A DNA stretch of 53,223 nucleotides from Prochlorococcus sp. AG-347-E23 (GCA_003281685.1 QCBH01000010.1:1-53223), one strand, 5' to 3'; positions 18,127 through 28,429 are shown, numbered from the stretch's first letter. Made by a program: numbers and translations. Notes: generated by a model not told the origin, from the letters alone.

Positions 18127-18705
18127 ATGAGTATAAAAGCAATCGAATGTCCAGATGGAGTGTGCCACAGTCATCATGGTGGTCATGCTGTTCCAAGGCA
18201 AGCTATGCAGAAAAATCTAGAAAAGCATGGTAAAGACTGGTGCGAGAAATTAGCAGAGAGAATTTATGAAATGTCAGTTGATACTTATTCTCAGACAGTT
18301 ATGCCCAGTCTCCACTCGGCAGGTTGGCAAAGAAGACATTTAGATTGGGAATTTAAGCTTGCAGAAAATGATTCTGAACCTGATGAAGCTCTTGTTGAAG
18401 GAATTATTAATGCCACAGAAAGCTTTCTGAGGAGTAGTGAGGTTCATCGATTATTTATTCAAGAATTAGTTCAGGGCACATTCGAGGAAGCAAATGACAA
18501 AAAAATAATTTCTAAAGCAATAAAATCTATCATTGAAGAAGAAATTGTTAGTTCACTAAGAGAAAAGAAAGAAACTCTTTTAAAGAAAATATCCGCAAAA
18601 TTAATATCAGAAGAAAAAGTTAGCGAGGAACTTGCAATAAATTCAGCTAAAGAGGGTTTTGACGAAGTGGAAAGGCTACTTGCAAATCACAGCGAGGCAG
18701 TCTAA
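18127..18705 (+). CDS. Conserved-looking hypothetical protein, Cys/His-rich N-terminus
   Basis: A 192-residue soluble protein. The N-terminus carries CPDGVCHSHHGGH, a Cys and His cluster that could bind a metal. The rest is helical with many acidic residues and ends in a Lys/Glu-rich helical segment (SLREKKETLLKKISAKLI). No membrane segment is seen. I do not recognise a named family. A long hairpin follows the stop. Confidence 0.75.
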   Translation: MSIKAIECPDGVCHSHHGGHAVPRQAMQKNLEKHGKDWCEKLAERIYEMSVDTYSQTVMPSLHSAGWQRRHLDWEFKLAENDSEPDEALVEGIINATESFLRSSEVHRLFIQELVQGTFEEANDKKIISKAIKSIIEEEIVSSLREKKETLLKKISAKLISEEKVSEELAINSAKEGFDEVERLLANHSEAV

Positions 18706-18725
18706 CTCTATTTCTTTATGTTTTC

Positions 18726-18760
18726 TTTATATTTGACCCAAAAATTGGCTCAAATATAAA
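18726..18760. terminator. AT-rich hairpin after the 18127 gene
   Basis: An 11-bp perfect inverted repeat, TTTATATTTGA at 18726-18736 and TCAAATATAAA at 18750-18760, extends inward by three more pairs after one mismatch. There is no good T run, so termination efficiency is doubtful; it may instead protect the mRNA 3' end. Confidence 0.4.
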
Positions 18761-18859
18761 TTAAAGATTAAATTATTGTTTGGAAATACAAAGTTGTAAC
18801 TTATTAGACAATAGATACGTTCTCTAATGTGTTTATCTATATACAACTTAAAAGTTTCA

Positions 18860-19084
18860 ATGGACAATTTCATTAGAAAAAGGATCGACATTGCAACCTG
18901 TTGGGCTACCAACAGAATTTCTGCAATGGACACTTTAGAAAGGTATGAAGACAGTTATGCAATCGCAGAAGAATTTAGAGAGTGGATATTACATATTGGA
19001 GAAAAGAACGAAAATTTAAAAGATTCTGTTTTAAACTTTCCAAAGGGATTAAAAAATCTATTAGAACAAAAAGTCAACGATTGA
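18860..19084 (+). CDS. Small hypothetical protein, 74 aa
   Basis: The ATG at 18860 gives 74 residues; an in-frame ATG 33 bases upstream would add a leader that looks nonconserved. The protein is soluble and helical (NRISAMDTLERYEDSYAIAE, then EEFREWILHIGEKNEN). No motif ties it to a known family. It lies 79 bases before the NTRC gene on the same strand. Confidence 0.65.
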   Translation: MDNFIRKRIDIATCWATNRISAMDTLERYEDSYAIAEEFREWILHIGEKNENLKDSVLNFPKGLKNLLEQKVND

Positions 19085-19163
19085 GTGATAAATATTTCGA
19101 GTGAAATCCGCCCTACATTATTTGGGTTTGTTTATTATTATAAATAGTGAAATTAGCAAATAA

Positions 19164-20540
19164 ATGGAAAATAAAGAGGAAGTTTCAAACATACAAAATG
19201 TTGTAATTATAGGCTCGGGACCTGCAGGTTACACTGCTGCAATATATGCCGCACGCGCAAATCTTCAACCATTACTTGTAACAGGATTTAATTCTGGTGG
19301 AATTCCTGGTGGGCAATTAATGACTACAACATTTGTGGAAAATTATCCAGGTTTCCCAGATGGAGTACTAGGTCCTGAATTGATGGATCTAATGAAGGCT
19401 CAAGCAGAAAGATGGGGCACTAATTTGTACGAAAGTGATGTGGTCTCAATTAATACCGATTCTCATCCCTTTGAATTAAAAACTTTAGAAGGAACCATAA
19501 AATCTAACTCAATTATTATTGCAACTGGAGCAAGTGCAAATAGATTAGGCGTGATAAATGAAGATAAATTCTGGAGTAAAGGAATAAGTGCTTGTGCGAT
19601 ATGTGATGGAGCTACCCCACAATTTAGAGATGAAGAATTAGCTGTCATTGGAGGGGGCGACTCTGCATGTGAAGAAGCAGCATATCTCACAAAGTATGGA
19701 AGCAAAGTGCATTTGATTGTTAGATCAGAAAAATTAAGGGCTAGCGCAGCAATGGTTGATAGAGTAAAAGCTAACCCAAAGATAGAAATTCATTGGAACA
19801 CAAAAGTTAATAAAGCGTATGGTTCTGAATGGCTTGAGAGGATAGAAACTATTCACTCTCAAGAAGGTAAAGGGGAAATCAATATAAAAGGTCTTTTTTA
19901 CGCGATAGGGCACACACCTAATACAAAGTTCTTAGGCAACAAAATTGATTTAGATATTAGAGGTTATATTGCTTGCAAGTCAGGAAGGCCAGAAACATCT
20001 ATTGAAGGCATATTTGCAGCAGGTGATGTTGTTGATTCTGAGTGGAGACAAGGAGTTACCGCTGCAGGAACTGGCTGCATGGCAGCGTTAGCTACTGAAA
20101 GATGGTTAGCCGAGAAAAACTTAGCAAAAACTATAGTCAGAGAAACTCCCGAACCAGAAAAAAAACTTAATTCATCAGATTTTAATGAAGAAGAAGTTAA
20201 TGAAGATACTTTCGATTCAAATTCTGAATGGCAAAAAGGCAGTTATGCATTGAGGAAACTTTATCACGAGAGTAAAAAACCTATCTTAGTAATTTTTAGT
20301 TCCCCTAGCTGCGGCCCATGTCATGTTTTAAAACCTCAGTTAAAAAGAGTAATAAAAGAACTTGATGGTGCAGTTCTTGGCGTTGAAATAGATATTGATA
20401 AAGATCAAGATATTGCAAAACAAGCTGGTATTAATGGCACACCAACAGTTCAACTTTTTAAAGAAAAATTATTAAAAAAACAATGGCAAGGTGTTAAACA
20501 AAGAAGTGAGTTTAAAGAAGCGATAGAAAATATTATTTAA
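19164..20540 (+). CDS. ntrC: NADPH-thioredoxin reductase C (TrxR fused to thioredoxin)
   Basis: A 458-residue fusion. The N-terminal reductase has the FAD motif VVIIGSGPAGYTAAIYAARA near residue 13, the redox site CAICDGA near 148, and the NADPH motif VIGGGDSACEEAAYL near 165, and the second FAD segment GIFAAGDV. An acidic linker leads to the C-terminal thioredoxin domain with SSPSCGPCH near 385 and the cis-Pro loop NGTPTVQLF. NTRC passes NADPH electrons to 2-Cys peroxiredoxins and other targets. The symbol here means the plant-type NTRC, not the nitrogen regulator NtrC. Confidence 0.95.
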   Translation: MENKEEVSNIQNVVIIGSGPAGYTAAIYAARANLQPLLVTGFNSGGIPGGQLMTTTFVENYPGFPDGVLGPELMDLMKAQAERWGTNLYESDVVSINTDSHPFELKTLEGTIKSNSIIIATGASANRLGVINEDKFWSKGISACAICDGATPQFRDEELAVIGGGDSACEEAAYLTKYGSKVHLIVRSEKLRASAAMVDRVKANPKIEIHWNTKVNKAYGSEWLERIETIHSQEGKGEINIKGLFYAIGHTPNTKFLGNKIDLDIRGYIACKSGRPETSIEGIFAAGDVVDSEWRQGVTAAGTGCMAALATERWLAEKNLAKTIVRETPEPEKKLNSSDFNEEEVNEDTFDSNSEWQKGSYALRKLYHESKKPILVIFSSPSCGPCHVLKPQLKRVIKELDGAVLGVEIDIDKDQDIAKQAGINGTPTVQLFKEKLLKKQWQGVKQRSEFKEAIENII

Positions 20541-20549
20541 AGTAACTTT

Positions 20550-20816
20550 TTATTTATTATTTCTCTTAGGATTATTTTTATTAGTGGTAGGTCTAGCACC
20601 CCCTGCATTTCTTTCTCTATAAGTTATCCTCCCTCTAGAAAGATCATAAGGACTTATCTCAACCAACACTTTATCTCCAGCTAATAGTTTAATTCTAAAT
20701 TTAGTCAATTTGCCTGCAGCTCTACATAAACATTGATGACCTTCAGGTTGTTCTAAGGTAACCAAATAAAATCCATTACCCTGCTCTTTTTCTATCACTC
20801 CTGAAGTTTCAATCAT
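20550..20816 (-). CDS. infA: Translation initiation factor IF-1
   Basis: An 88-residue S1-type OB-fold protein. It keeps the core pattern IEKEQGNGFYLVTLE, CRAAGKLTKFRIKLLAGDKV, and SPYDLSRGRITYR. The C-terminal tail (ARPTTNKNNPKRNNK) is longer and more basic than in E. coli IF-1 (72 residues), as in other cyanobacteria. It is convergent with the NTRC gene with a nine-base gap. Confidence 0.95.
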   Translation of the reverse strand: MIETSGVIEKEQGNGFYLVTLEQPEGHQCLCRAAGKLTKFRIKLLAGDKVLVEISPYDLSRGRITYRERNAGGARPTTNKNNPKRNNK

Positions 20817-20908
20817 TAATTAATCTTTTACTAAATTCATATTATCAGAAAAAGATTGGCCAAAATTGATTTAAGAAAAATTACATTAGTTATAATAATA
20901 AATGCAAT

Positions 20909-21121
20909 TCAAATTGAAAATTTAATTTCATTTATTATTTGAAGTTGACCATAGTAAAAATTTGCTTTCGCAATTTTTTCAGAATCTTCTAATTGATCAA
21001 AAAAAACAAACCCAAGGCTTTCCCATAATGAAGATCCGCAAACATTATTCAATTCATTTTTTGCTTCTTTTGCAAAATTATCAAGTTTTCGTTCAAAATT
21101 TTTAGACTTAGAAACTGACAT
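20909..21121 (-). CDS. Small hypothetical protein, 70 aa
   Basis: A soluble 70-residue protein with a basic, helical N-terminal half (KSKNFERKLDNFAKEAKNEL) and a second half containing SSLWESLGFVFFDQLEDSEK. It lies between infA and ycf39 on the same strand. No family is recognised. Confidence 0.6.
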   Translation of the reverse strand: MSVSKSKNFERKLDNFAKEAKNELNNVCGSSLWESLGFVFFDQLEDSEKIAKANFYYGQLQIINEIKFSI

Positions 21122-21175
21122 AATTAAAAGTATAAATATAGTACAAATATACTATGTTAGTCGATGATTGCAATA

Positions 21176-22138
21176 CTAAAAAGGTAATCTCTTTTTTTCT
21201 TCAATATTTAGATCTGCTTCCATTTCCCTTAATCTTTTAAGTATTTGCTGGTAGTACTCCTTTATATAACTCTCTAGTGAGGTAATATCTTCTTTTTTAA
21301 GTTCCAATATTTCATAAGTTTTGCTCATGTCAGCATCTAATGATTCACCACTACTAGTAACTTCAGCAAAAGCTAATCTTTCAGCAACATTTAAAGAATC
21401 TTGAAAAAAGGAAACTACTTTTTGAGTGACGCTAATAAGGAAGGGGGAAACTCTAAAAATTTTCGCCTTTTTTTCACTAAATTTTTCACATAAAGATATA
21501 ACTTCGTCTGAATCCCATGCTTTGGGACCTACTAATGGCAAGGATGTTCTGTGAGTTTTTGGATTATTAACTGCTGCTACAATAACTTTTGCCATATCTT
21601 GTGTATTCATATAAGCAATTTTAGTTGGAGTCCCACTCATCCATACTGCTTGACTATCCAAGATTGGGATAGCGAATTGACCAATAACCCCTTGCATAAA
21701 AGCTGCACATTTGAAAATTGTATAGTCTAAATCTGATTTCTCAAGAAGTTTTTCAGTACAAAATTTGACGTCCATTAATGGAACATTTCTAAACTTTTCT
21801 GTTAATAGAATTGAAAGGAATATTACCCTTTTTACATTTAAAGATTCACAAGCATTAAATAAATTAAGTTTTCCATCCCAATCTATTTCATAAATACTTT
21901 TAGGATCATCTGGCCTGCTAGTCGCTGCATCAATAACTACTTCAATATCTTGTAATGCATATTCAATATCAGTAGAATTTAATAAATTACCTTTAGTTAG
22001 TTCACAACCCCACTCTTGAAGAAAGGAAGCTTTTCTTGGATTTCTTACAAAGCATCTAACTTCATGTCCATCTTCTATAGCCTGCTTAGCTATTTGCCTC
22101 CCAAGTGTCCCTGTTGCTCCAACTAAAAGAATCTTCAT
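21176..22138 (-). CDS. ycf39: Ycf39-like NAD(P)-binding photosystem II assembly factor
   Basis: A 320-residue atypical short-chain dehydrogenase (NmrA-like). The dinucleotide loop MKILLVGATGTLGRQIAKQA lies at the extreme N-terminus, followed by EVRCFVRNPRKASFL. In cyanobacteria Ycf39 binds high-light-inducible proteins and helps deliver recycled chlorophyll to newly made D1; extending this to Prochlorococcus is inference, though hli genes occur in the same window. petM lies 58 bases upstream on the same strand. Confidence 0.85.
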   Translation of the reverse strand: MKILLVGATGTLGRQIAKQAIEDGHEVRCFVRNPRKASFLQEWGCELTKGNLLNSTDIEYALQDIEVVIDAATSRPDDPKSIYEIDWDGKLNLFNACESLNVKRVIFLSILLTEKFRNVPLMDVKFCTEKLLEKSDLDYTIFKCAAFMQGVIGQFAIPILDSQAVWMSGTPTKIAYMNTQDMAKVIVAAVNNPKTHRTSLPLVGPKAWDSDEVISLCEKFSEKKAKIFRVSPFLISVTQKVVSFFQDSLNVAERLAFAEVTSSGESLDADMSKTYEILELKKEDITSLESYIKEYYQQILKRLREMEADLNIEEKKRLPF

Positions 22139-22196
22139 ATTTTAAGATTTACTTAACCTGTAGACAATAACTAAATTTGTGATGTGTTCGTGAGAA

Positions 22197-22295
22197 TCAA
22201 TCTCCTTGAAACTTAAGTAATAATGCTCCTCCAACCAATCCTATTGGTATCAGTATCCAAAAAACTGCCGCGATACTAAAAATTTCTTTTGCCAT
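22197..22295 (-). CDS. petM: Cytochrome b6f complex subunit PetM
   Basis: A 32-residue single-helix subunit. The sequence begins [20 protein letters not shown] and ends LLLKFQGD, matching PetM in length and pattern. It sits in the thylakoid membrane at the edge of the b6f dimer. ATG at 22295 and TGA at 22197-22199 are unambiguous. Confidence 0.9.
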
Positions 22296-22387
22296 AGTAA
22301 AATTAAATGATTAATATAATTTACATTCAATATACATTTATTTGTAAAAAAAGAAGATAATGCAAATATCTTGAAAATTTTGTATAC

Positions 22388-23332
22388 ATGAATAATAATT
22401 TTGAAGAAGAAAATATTAATCTTCCCAATTTCTGGGATTGGAATGGTTTTAAAGTTTGTTGGAGTGTTTCAGGCGAAGATAATAAAATTCCAATTATATT
22501 TCTTCATGGATTTGGCGCCAGTCGAAAACATTGGAGGAACAATATTGAATATTTCGCAAAAAGGAATTATGCCTCATATTCTTTAGATTTAATAGGATTT
22601 GGAGATTCAGATCAACCTGGGATAAGACAAATTGGAAAATTAAATAATAAGATTTGGTGTAATCAAGTGAAAGACTTTATTTCACAGATAATTAGACCAA
22701 AAAACTCTGGGAAGGTAATTCTTATTGGCAATTCCCTCGGATCATTGGTGGCTTTAACATGTGCTGTTTCATTAGATGATCAGATTGCAACAGTTATTGC
22801 ATCGCCTCTGCCAGATCAAATCCAAGAAAATAAAAAGTCAAAAACAAGAAAATCACCATTAAAGAAATTTCAAGATGGATTCATAACAATATTTTTCATA
22901 TTTTTACCATTAGAGATTATTTTATTTTTAATAACAAAATTAGGGGTTATAAAACTGGGATTAAATTCTGCCTATTTCAAAAAAGACAATATTGATGGTG
23001 AACTAATAGATTTGGTGACAAAACCAGTTTTAAGAAAAACTTCAGCTAGATCATTAAGAGCAATGTGCATTGGAATGTCTTCAAGAGATGAAAAATTTCA
23101 AGCTTCTTACCTTTTGAGAAAACTATGTGCCTCAAAAAAAGTTCCTTTTTTATTGATTTGGGGAGAAAAAGATAATTTCATACCTTTGTTTGTTGGTAAA
23201 AAGATTGCAAATTTCCATAGATGGGTAAAATTAAAAATAGTATCCAATTCAGGGCATTGTATCCATGATGAAGATCCATCAGTATTCAATAGAATCTCTT
23301 ATGAATGGATTAGAGATTTAAAAATCTTTTAA
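22388..23332 (+). CDS. Alpha/beta hydrolase fold protein
   Basis: A 314-residue hydrolase. The oxyanion segment FLHGFGASRKHWRNN is near residue 38, the nucleophile elbow is LIGNSLGSLVAL near 114, the acid is in LIWGEKDNFIP, and the catalytic His in SNSGHCIHDEDP. A hydrophobic cap segment (FITIFFIFLPLEIILFLITK) may associate with the membrane. Related cyanobacterial hydrolases include chlorophyll-related and lipid esterases, but no substrate can be assigned. ilvH follows three bases later. Confidence 0.88.
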   Translation: MNNNFEEENINLPNFWDWNGFKVCWSVSGEDNKIPIIFLHGFGASRKHWRNNIEYFAKRNYASYSLDLIGFGDSDQPGIRQIGKLNNKIWCNQVKDFISQIIRPKNSGKVILIGNSLGSLVALTCAVSLDDQIATVIASPLPDQIQENKKSKTRKSPLKKFQDGFITIFFIFLPLEIILFLITKLGVIKLGLNSAYFKKDNIDGELIDLVTKPVLRKTSARSLRAMCIGMSSRDEKFQASYLLRKLCASKKVPFLLIWGEKDNFIPLFVGKKIANFHRWVKLKIVSNSGHCIHDEDPSVFNRISYEWIRDLKIF

Positions 23333-23335
23333 AAT

Positions 23336-23860
23336 ATGAAACATACATTATCAGTTCTTGTAGAAGACGAATCTGGAGCCTTGAGTAGAATCTCAGGTCT
23401 CTTTGCTAGAAGGGGATTCAACATAGATAGCCTTGCAGTAGGACCAGCAGAATCCAAAGGGATTTCAAGGTTAACAATGGTAGTAGAAGGTGATGATGAA
23501 ACTCTTCAACAAATGACTAAGCAACTTAATAAGTTATTTAATGTTCTGGGAGTTGTAGATTTTACTAATCTCGCAGCTGTTGAGAGGGAATTGATGTTAC
23601 TAAAAGTTTCATCGAAAGAAGATACCAGGAGTAATATCCTTGATATAGTGCAGATTTTCCGTGCAAAAGTTGTTGATGTATCAGATATGGCTTTAACTCT
23701 CGAGGTAGTTGGAGATCCTGGGAAGTTAGTTGCTCTAGAGAAATTACTCGAGCCATACGGCATCCTTGAAATAGCGAGAACTGGTAAGGTAGCTCTTAAA
23801 CGCTCTTCAGGAGTTAATACAGAAATGTTAAAAATAAACAAATATTCTTTAGAAATTTAA
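23336..23860 (+). CDS. ilvH: Acetolactate synthase small (regulatory) subunit
   Basis: A 174-residue regulatory subunit of acetohydroxyacid synthase, conferring feedback inhibition by branched-chain amino acids. The N-terminal ACT domain is [19 protein letters not shown] with [13 protein letters not shown], and the second domain has [20 protein letters not shown]. It lies three bases after the hydrolase gene, so cotranscription is likely; the large subunit is elsewhere. It overlaps the convergent cyclophilin gene by four bases. Confidence 0.96.
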   Translation: MKHTLSVLVEDESGALSRISGLFARRGFNIDSLAVGPAESKGISRLTMVVEGDDETLQQMTKQLNKLFNVLGVVDFTNLAAVERELMLLKVSSKEDTRSNILDIVQIFRAKVVDVSDMALTLEVVGDPGKLVALEKLLEPYGILEIARTGKVALKRSSGVNTEMLKINKYSLEI

Positions 23861-24468
23861 TTAATTATCTGTACTGCCTTGATGTAGTCTTCTTTATTAA
23901 TATTTTTGAGTACATCTAATCCTTTTATAATTTTTCCAAAAATTGAATATCTTCCATCTAATTCCGGGATCTTAGAAGTTACAAAGAAAAATTCAGTTGA
24001 TGAAGACTTATTGTTACCGCTCTTAACCATAGCAATTGAACCATTCTCAAAAGTATTAACTAAATTTTCAGTTTCGTTAGGATTTTTTATTTGATAGTTA
24101 TATCTTGGTTTGCTTTCTTCTTTGAATTTTATTTCTAATGGTATTGATGGACTTGTCTTATTCAGATTTTGATTTCGTTCAAAATAAAGTTTATTTTTTG
24201 GATTAACACCACTATGTACAAATTTTATTTGAGTAAAACTAATTATTTTATAAAATTTTTGATTTACGTAAATATCATTGTCTATGTTTTCCAGAAAGTT
24301 TGATACTGTAACTGGATTATCTTTACCAAATAATACAACCTCAAAATCACCTTTTGTAGTTTTAAAATTAACTATTTTATTACTCTGAATACAACTTAAT
24401 CTAAGTTTTTGGCAGTAATAATTTGAATCAACCTTATTTTTATAACTACAAGCTTGAAACAAAAACAA
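23857..24468 (-). CDS. Cyclophilin-type peptidyl-prolyl isomerase-like lipoprotein
   Basis: A 203-residue frame (TTG start) with a cyclophilin domain: [53 protein letters not shown]. The usual active-site FHR and Q-G-GD residues are altered (FYK, KFVHSG), so isomerase activity is doubtful. LFQAC is a lipobox. The natural signal peptide extends upstream in frame to 24513 ([20 protein letters not shown]) but the codon at the expected start is ATA, not ATG. It lies directly after ycf4. Confidence 0.75.
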   Translation of the reverse strand: MFLFQACSYKNKVDSNYYCQKLRLSCIQSNKIVNFKTTKGDFEVVLFGKDNPVTVSNFLENIDNDIYVNQKFYKIISFTQIKFVHSGVNPKNKLYFERNQNLNKTSPSIPLEIKFKEESKPRYNYQIKNPNETENLVNTFENGSIAMVKSGNNKSSSTEFFFVTSKIPELDGRYSIFGKIIKGLDVLKNINKEDYIKAVQIIN

Positions 24469-24509
24469 AACCTGTATAAAAGATAATGTTCTTATAAAAT
24501 ATTTTTTTT

Positions 24510-25067
24510 TTATTTTAAGCCCTCCAAATTAACATCCAAAAATTTAGCAAGACGAGCTCCTTCTTCTTCAACTTGAAGCAGTGGTTTAAGTTCACCTGCA
24601 CCGCTTAAAGGGAGAGGTTTTTTTCTACCTTTTAGTACCAAAGCGATTCTTCTTCTGGGATTAAATCCCTCACTAATATCCAACTTTACCGATTTTATTT
24701 CATCAAAATTCAATTTCACTTCAATATCTTTAAATAATCCTTTTCTTTTAATTTCTACAGATTTTGATGATTTATCAAAATAATTACTTCCTGAACCAAA
24801 GTTTATGTAAACCAAATACCACAAGTAAAAATTTAATAAATTGGCTATTACTCCGTATGCTCCCATTATTATTCCTTGAGGGATAAACAATAAAGTTGAA
24901 GGATTTCCTAAAGGTAATAAATCCCTTCCTGTATAGCTAGATATGGAGGCTAAAAGGAAACCAATACCTCCTATCGTTAACATTCCTCCAATAATATAAT
25001 TTGAAATTTTTCTTGATCCACCAATTTTTTGTTCGATTTTATCGAAAGACGTGAGGTCTGAATTCAT
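24510..25067 (-). CDS. ycf4: Photosystem I assembly protein Ycf4
   Basis: A 185-residue thylakoid protein with two membrane segments near residues 25-45 (YIIGGMLTIGGIGFLLASIS) and 60-90, and the conserved LPLGNPSTLLFIPQGIIMGAYG stretch, only part of which is quoted here (FIPQGIIMGAYG). The soluble C-terminal domain carries FDEIKSVKLDISEGFNPRR and LPLSGAGELKPL. Ycf4 acts as a scaffold in photosystem I assembly. It is divergent from psbD. Confidence 0.95.
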   Translation of the reverse strand: MNSDLTSFDKIEQKIGGSRKISNYIIGGMLTIGGIGFLLASISSYTGRDLLPLGNPSTLLFIPQGIIMGAYGVIANLLNFYLWYLVYINFGSGSNYFDKSSKSVEIKRKGLFKDIEVKLNFDEIKSVKLDISEGFNPRRRIALVLKGRKKPLPLSGAGELKPLLQVEEEGARLAKFLDVNLEGLK

Positions 25068-25249
25068 TTTTATCTTTTTTTAGGGCCTAATTCAGATAAT
25101 TTAACAAACTAAGGGAGTATTCTTACCTAATTTTTAATAAAAAAGTCAGGAAAGCTTTACAAGGCATTTCAGATATACAAATATTTCCCCACATTACTCT
25201 CAATCTTTGTTACAGTCACTGCGTATCCCGAAGCTAAAAACGATTTCTC

Positions 25250-26326
25250 ATGACGATCGCAGTTGGTAGCGCCCCACAAAGAGGATGGTTTGATGTCCTC
25301 GATGATTGGTTGAAGCGCGACCGCTTTGTATTTATTGGTTGGTCCGGACTACTCCTACTTCCTTGTGCATATCTTGCAATAGGTGGTTGGTTTGTCGGAA
25401 CAACATTTGTTACCTCTTGGTACACACACGGAGTTGCAAGCTCATACCTTGAAGGTTGTAACTTTTTAACAGCAGCTGTAAGTACCCCTGGTGATGCCAT
25501 GGGACACAGTCTTCTATTTTTATGGGGTCCTGAAGCCCAAGGTAGTTTCGTAAGATGGCTACAACTTGGTGGTCTTTGGAACTTCGTTGCATTACATGGA
25601 GTATTTGGCCTAATTGGTTTTATGCTTCGTCAGTTTGAAATTGCTGGCCTTGTTGGAATTAGACCTTACAATGCATTAGCTTTCTCAGCAGTAATTGCAG
25701 TATTCACAAGTATTTTCCTTATTTATCCTTTAGGACAGCATAGTTGGTTCTTCGCGCCTTCATTCGGTGTTGCAGCAATCTTCCGTTACATTCTGTTCAT
25801 CCAAGGTTTCCACAATATCACCTTAAATCCATTCCATATGATGGGAGTTGCTGGAATTCTTGGTGGTGCACTCCTTTGCGCTATTCATGGAGCTACAGTA
25901 CAAAATACTTTATATGAAGATACAAGTATTTATACGGATGGTAAGGTTCAAAGTTCAACATTTAGAGCTTTTGATCCAACTCAAGAAGAAGAAACCTATT
26001 CAATGATCACGGCGAATAGATTCTGGAGCCAAATCTTCGGTATTGCTTTCTCAAACAAGCGTTTCTTACATTTCTTGATGCTATTTGTACCTGTTATGGG
26101 TATGTGGACATCTTCAATAGGTATTGTCGGCTTAGCACTAAATTTAAGAGCTTATGACTTCGTAAGCCAAGAAATTCGTGCAGCAGAAGATCCAGAATTT
26201 GAAACTTTCTATACAAAAAATATACTTTTGAACGAAGGTATGCGAGCATGGATGTCTTCTGTGGATCAACCACACGAAAACTTTGTATTCCCTGAGGAGG
26301 TTCTTCCACGTGGAAACGCCCTTTAA
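25250..26326 (+). CDS. psbD: Photosystem II reaction centre protein D2
   Basis: A 358-residue reaction-centre protein with five membrane helices. It starts [20 protein letters not shown], a typical D2 N-terminus, and includes the helix region near the chlorophyll and pheophytin ligands, the quinone and non-haem iron site ([20 protein letters not shown]) and the end [13 protein letters not shown]. It pairs with D1 to hold P680 and QA. The 3' end contains the ribosome-binding site and start of psbC. Confidence 0.98.
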   Translation: MTIAVGSAPQRGWFDVLDDWLKRDRFVFIGWSGLLLLPCAYLAIGGWFVGTTFVTSWYTHGVASSYLEGCNFLTAAVSTPGDAMGHSLLFLWGPEAQGSFVRWLQLGGLWNFVALHGVFGLIGFMLRQFEIAGLVGIRPYNALAFSAVIAVFTSIFLIYPLGQHSWFFAPSFGVAAIFRYILFIQGFHNITLNPFHMMGVAGILGGALLCAIHGATVQNTLYEDTSIYTDGKVQSSTFRAFDPTQEEETYSMITANRFWSQIFGIAFSNKRFLHFLMLFVPVMGMWTSSIGIVGLALNLRAYDFVSQEIRAAEDPEFETFYTKNILLNEGMRAWMSSVDQPHENFVFPEEVLPRGNAL

Positions 26327-27692
26327 TAGTTTACTTAGAGCTCCTAACCAGAGTATTGAAGAAACTGGTTACGCTTGGTACGTAGGTAACGCCAGATTAA
26401 TTAATTTATCTGGCCGTTTACTTGGTGCTCATATTGCACACACTGGTCTCATCGTTTTTTGGGCCGGTGCAATGATGTTATTCGAAGTAAGTCATTTCAC
26501 ATTTGATAAACCAATGTGGGAACAAGGCTTAATTTGTATGCCTCACGTAGCAATGTTTGGATTTGGAATAGGTCCTGGTGGAGAGGTTACTGATGTTTAT
26601 CCATTCTTTGTGGCTGGTGTGATGCATTTAATTTCCTCTGCAGTTTTAGGATTTGGTGGTATTTATCATTCCTTAGCAGGTCCTGAAAAACTTGAGCAAG
26701 ATTTTCCTTTCTTTTCAACAGATTGGAGAGATAAGAATCAAATGACTAACATTTTGGGTTATCACCTTATTGTTTTAGGCGTTGGTGCATTATTTTTCGT
26801 TTTTGATTGGATGTTCATTGGAGGGGCTTATGACACATGGGCACCTGGTGGTGGAGAAGTTAGATTAGTCAGTCCTACCTTAGATCCAAGAGTAATACTA
26901 GGTTACCTATTTAGGTCCCCTTGGGGTGGCGCTGGTTCAATAATCGGTGTTAACTCTATTGAAGATATAGTTGGTGGTCATGTATATGTTGGAATTACCG
27001 CAATAATCGGTGGTCTTTTCCATATCTTTACAAAACCATTTGGATGGGCAAGAAGAGCATTCATCTGGAACGGTGAAGGTCTACTAAGTTATGCTCTTGG
27101 TGGGATTTGTGTAGCAAGTTTTATTGCTTCAACATTCATCTGGTTTAACAACACTGCTTACCCTTCAGAGTTTTATGGCCCAACAAATGCTGAAGCTTCA
27201 CAAGCTCAAAGCTTTACTTTCCTCGTGAGAGATCAAAGAATTGGAGCTAACGTAGGTTCAACAATGGGACCAACAGGTCTAGGTAAGTATCTCATGAGAT
27301 CTCCTACTGGTGAAATTATATTTGGTGGTGAAACAATGAGATTTTGGGATTTCAGAGGTCCATGGTTAGAGCCTTTAAGAGGTCCTAACGGATTGAGCCT
27401 CGAGAAAATTCAAAATGATATTCAGCCATGGCAGGTAAGAAGAGCTGCTGAATATATGACTCATGCTCCTAACGCCTCTATCAACTCTGTTGGTGGAATC
27501 ATTACAGAGCCAAATGCTGTTAACTTTGTTAACTTAAGACAATGGTTAGCTGCAGCTCAATTCTTCCTAGGATGGTTTACATTCATCGGTCACCTTTGGC
27601 ATGCTGGACGTGCTAGAGCTGCCGCTGCTGGTTTCGAAAAAGGAATCGACAGAAAGAGTGAACCAGCTCTAGAAATGCCTGATTTAGATTAA
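26310..27692 (+). CDS. psbC: Photosystem II CP43 core antenna protein
   Basis: A 460-residue core antenna with six membrane helices and a large lumenal loop between helices five and six (including [20 protein letters not shown]), which contributes a ligand to the Mn cluster. The true start is GTG at 26310, preceded at the right distance by GAGGAGG at 26294-26300 inside psbD. The 17-base overlap with psbD is the conserved arrangement in cyanobacteria and plastids. A starting point at 26283 would be an artefact. A terminator follows. Confidence 0.97.
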   Translation: METPFNSLLRAPNQSIEETGYAWYVGNARLINLSGRLLGAHIAHTGLIVFWAGAMMLFEVSHFTFDKPMWEQGLICMPHVAMFGFGIGPGGEVTDVYPFFVAGVMHLISSAVLGFGGIYHSLAGPEKLEQDFPFFSTDWRDKNQMTNILGYHLIVLGVGALFFVFDWMFIGGAYDTWAPGGGEVRLVSPTLDPRVILGYLFRSPWGGAGSIIGVNSIEDIVGGHVYVGITAIIGGLFHIFTKPFGWARRAFIWNGEGLLSYALGGICVASFIASTFIWFNNTAYPSEFYGPTNAEASQAQSFTFLVRDQRIGANVGSTMGPTGLGKYLMRSPTGEIIFGGETMRFWDFRGPWLEPLRGPNGLSLEKIQNDIQPWQVRRAAEYMTHAPNASINSVGGIITEPNAVNFVNLRQWLAAAQFFLGWFTFIGHLWHAGRARAAAAGFEKGIDRKSEPALEMPDLD

Positions 27693-27713
27693 TTTCTATT
27701 TCATCTTAAAAAC

Positions 27714-27740
27714 CCCTATCTTTAGATAGGGTTTTTTTTT
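27714..27740 (+). terminator. Rho-independent terminator of psbD-psbC
   Basis: CCCTATC (27714-27720), loop TTTA, GATAGGG (27725-27731), then nine T. It lies 22 bases after the psbC stop. Confidence 0.92.
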
Positions 27741-27748
27741 GCTCAACT

Positions 27749-28363
27749 TTATTTTCTATATAAATTTTCTCTGAGCCATGGCAAACTTAAACCCATTACA
27801 TTACTAAAACATCCCTCTATTTTTTCTATATATTTACTACCTATACCTTCCAAGGCAAATCCTCCTGCGCAATATAAAGGTTCATTTGTATCTACATAAC
27901 TCTTGATTTCCCAATCCTCCAAATTAGAAAAATAAACTCTTGAACTTACTGTTTTTTTTATTATTTCAGTGATTTTAAAAATATTGGAAGTTGAATCAAA
28001 ATTCCCAATTATTAGAGTATGACCAGTATGTAAAAATCCAAATTCTCCAGACATTTTTTTCCATCTAATAAATGCCTCCTCTTTATTAGATGGTTTTCCA
28101 TAAGCTTCTCCTTTAAATTCAAAAATTGAATCGCACCCAAGTATTTCAATAGGTCTATAATTAAATTCTTCGGGTAATGATAAGTTCTGAATATTTTCAG
28201 ATAAACTATTAGCCTTTTGAAAAGATAATTCCAAAGCTAAATTAAATATATTCTTTTCTTGAATAGTAGTTTCATCAAATTTACTTGGTATTTGGATAAA
28301 TTCAATTTGACAATTTTCTAGTAATTTCTTTCTAGATTGAGAAGCAGAGGCTAGAATTAACAC
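27749..28363 (-). CDS. maf: Maf-family nucleoside triphosphate pyrophosphatase
   Basis: A 204-residue Maf protein that hydrolyses non-canonical nucleotides. The N-terminal [14 protein letters not shown] corresponds to the family's ASxSPRR loop, with SPR replaced by [11 protein letters not shown] is the second motif, [17 protein letters not shown] near 95 the metal site, and HTGHTLI follows. The start is GTG at 28363, because an in-frame stop lies six bases upstream. Confidence 0.88.
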   Translation of the reverse strand: MLILASASQSRKKLLENCQIEFIQIPSKFDETTIQEKNIFNLALELSFQKANSLSENIQNLSLPEEFNYRPIEILGCDSIFEFKGEAYGKPSNKEEAFIRWKKMSGEFGFLHTGHTLIIGNFDSTSNIFKITEIIKKTVSSRVYFSNLEDWEIKSYVDTNEPLYCAGGFALEGIGSKYIEKIEGCFSNVMGLSLPWLRENLYRK

Positions 28364-28429
28364 AAATTTTTAACCAAACTATAATTCAATTTAATAATAA
28401 ATAAATTTTAAAATTAATATAAATTACTA

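Noticed and set aside
18727..18933. Minus-strand ORF of 68 codons opposite the 74-aa gene
   Set aside because: It crosses the hairpin and the coding strand of a better plus-strand ORF, and its residues look random.
26283..26309. Upstream start for psbC
   Set aside because: GTG 26310 has a strong ribosome-binding site at the right distance and gives the standard CP43 N-terminus.
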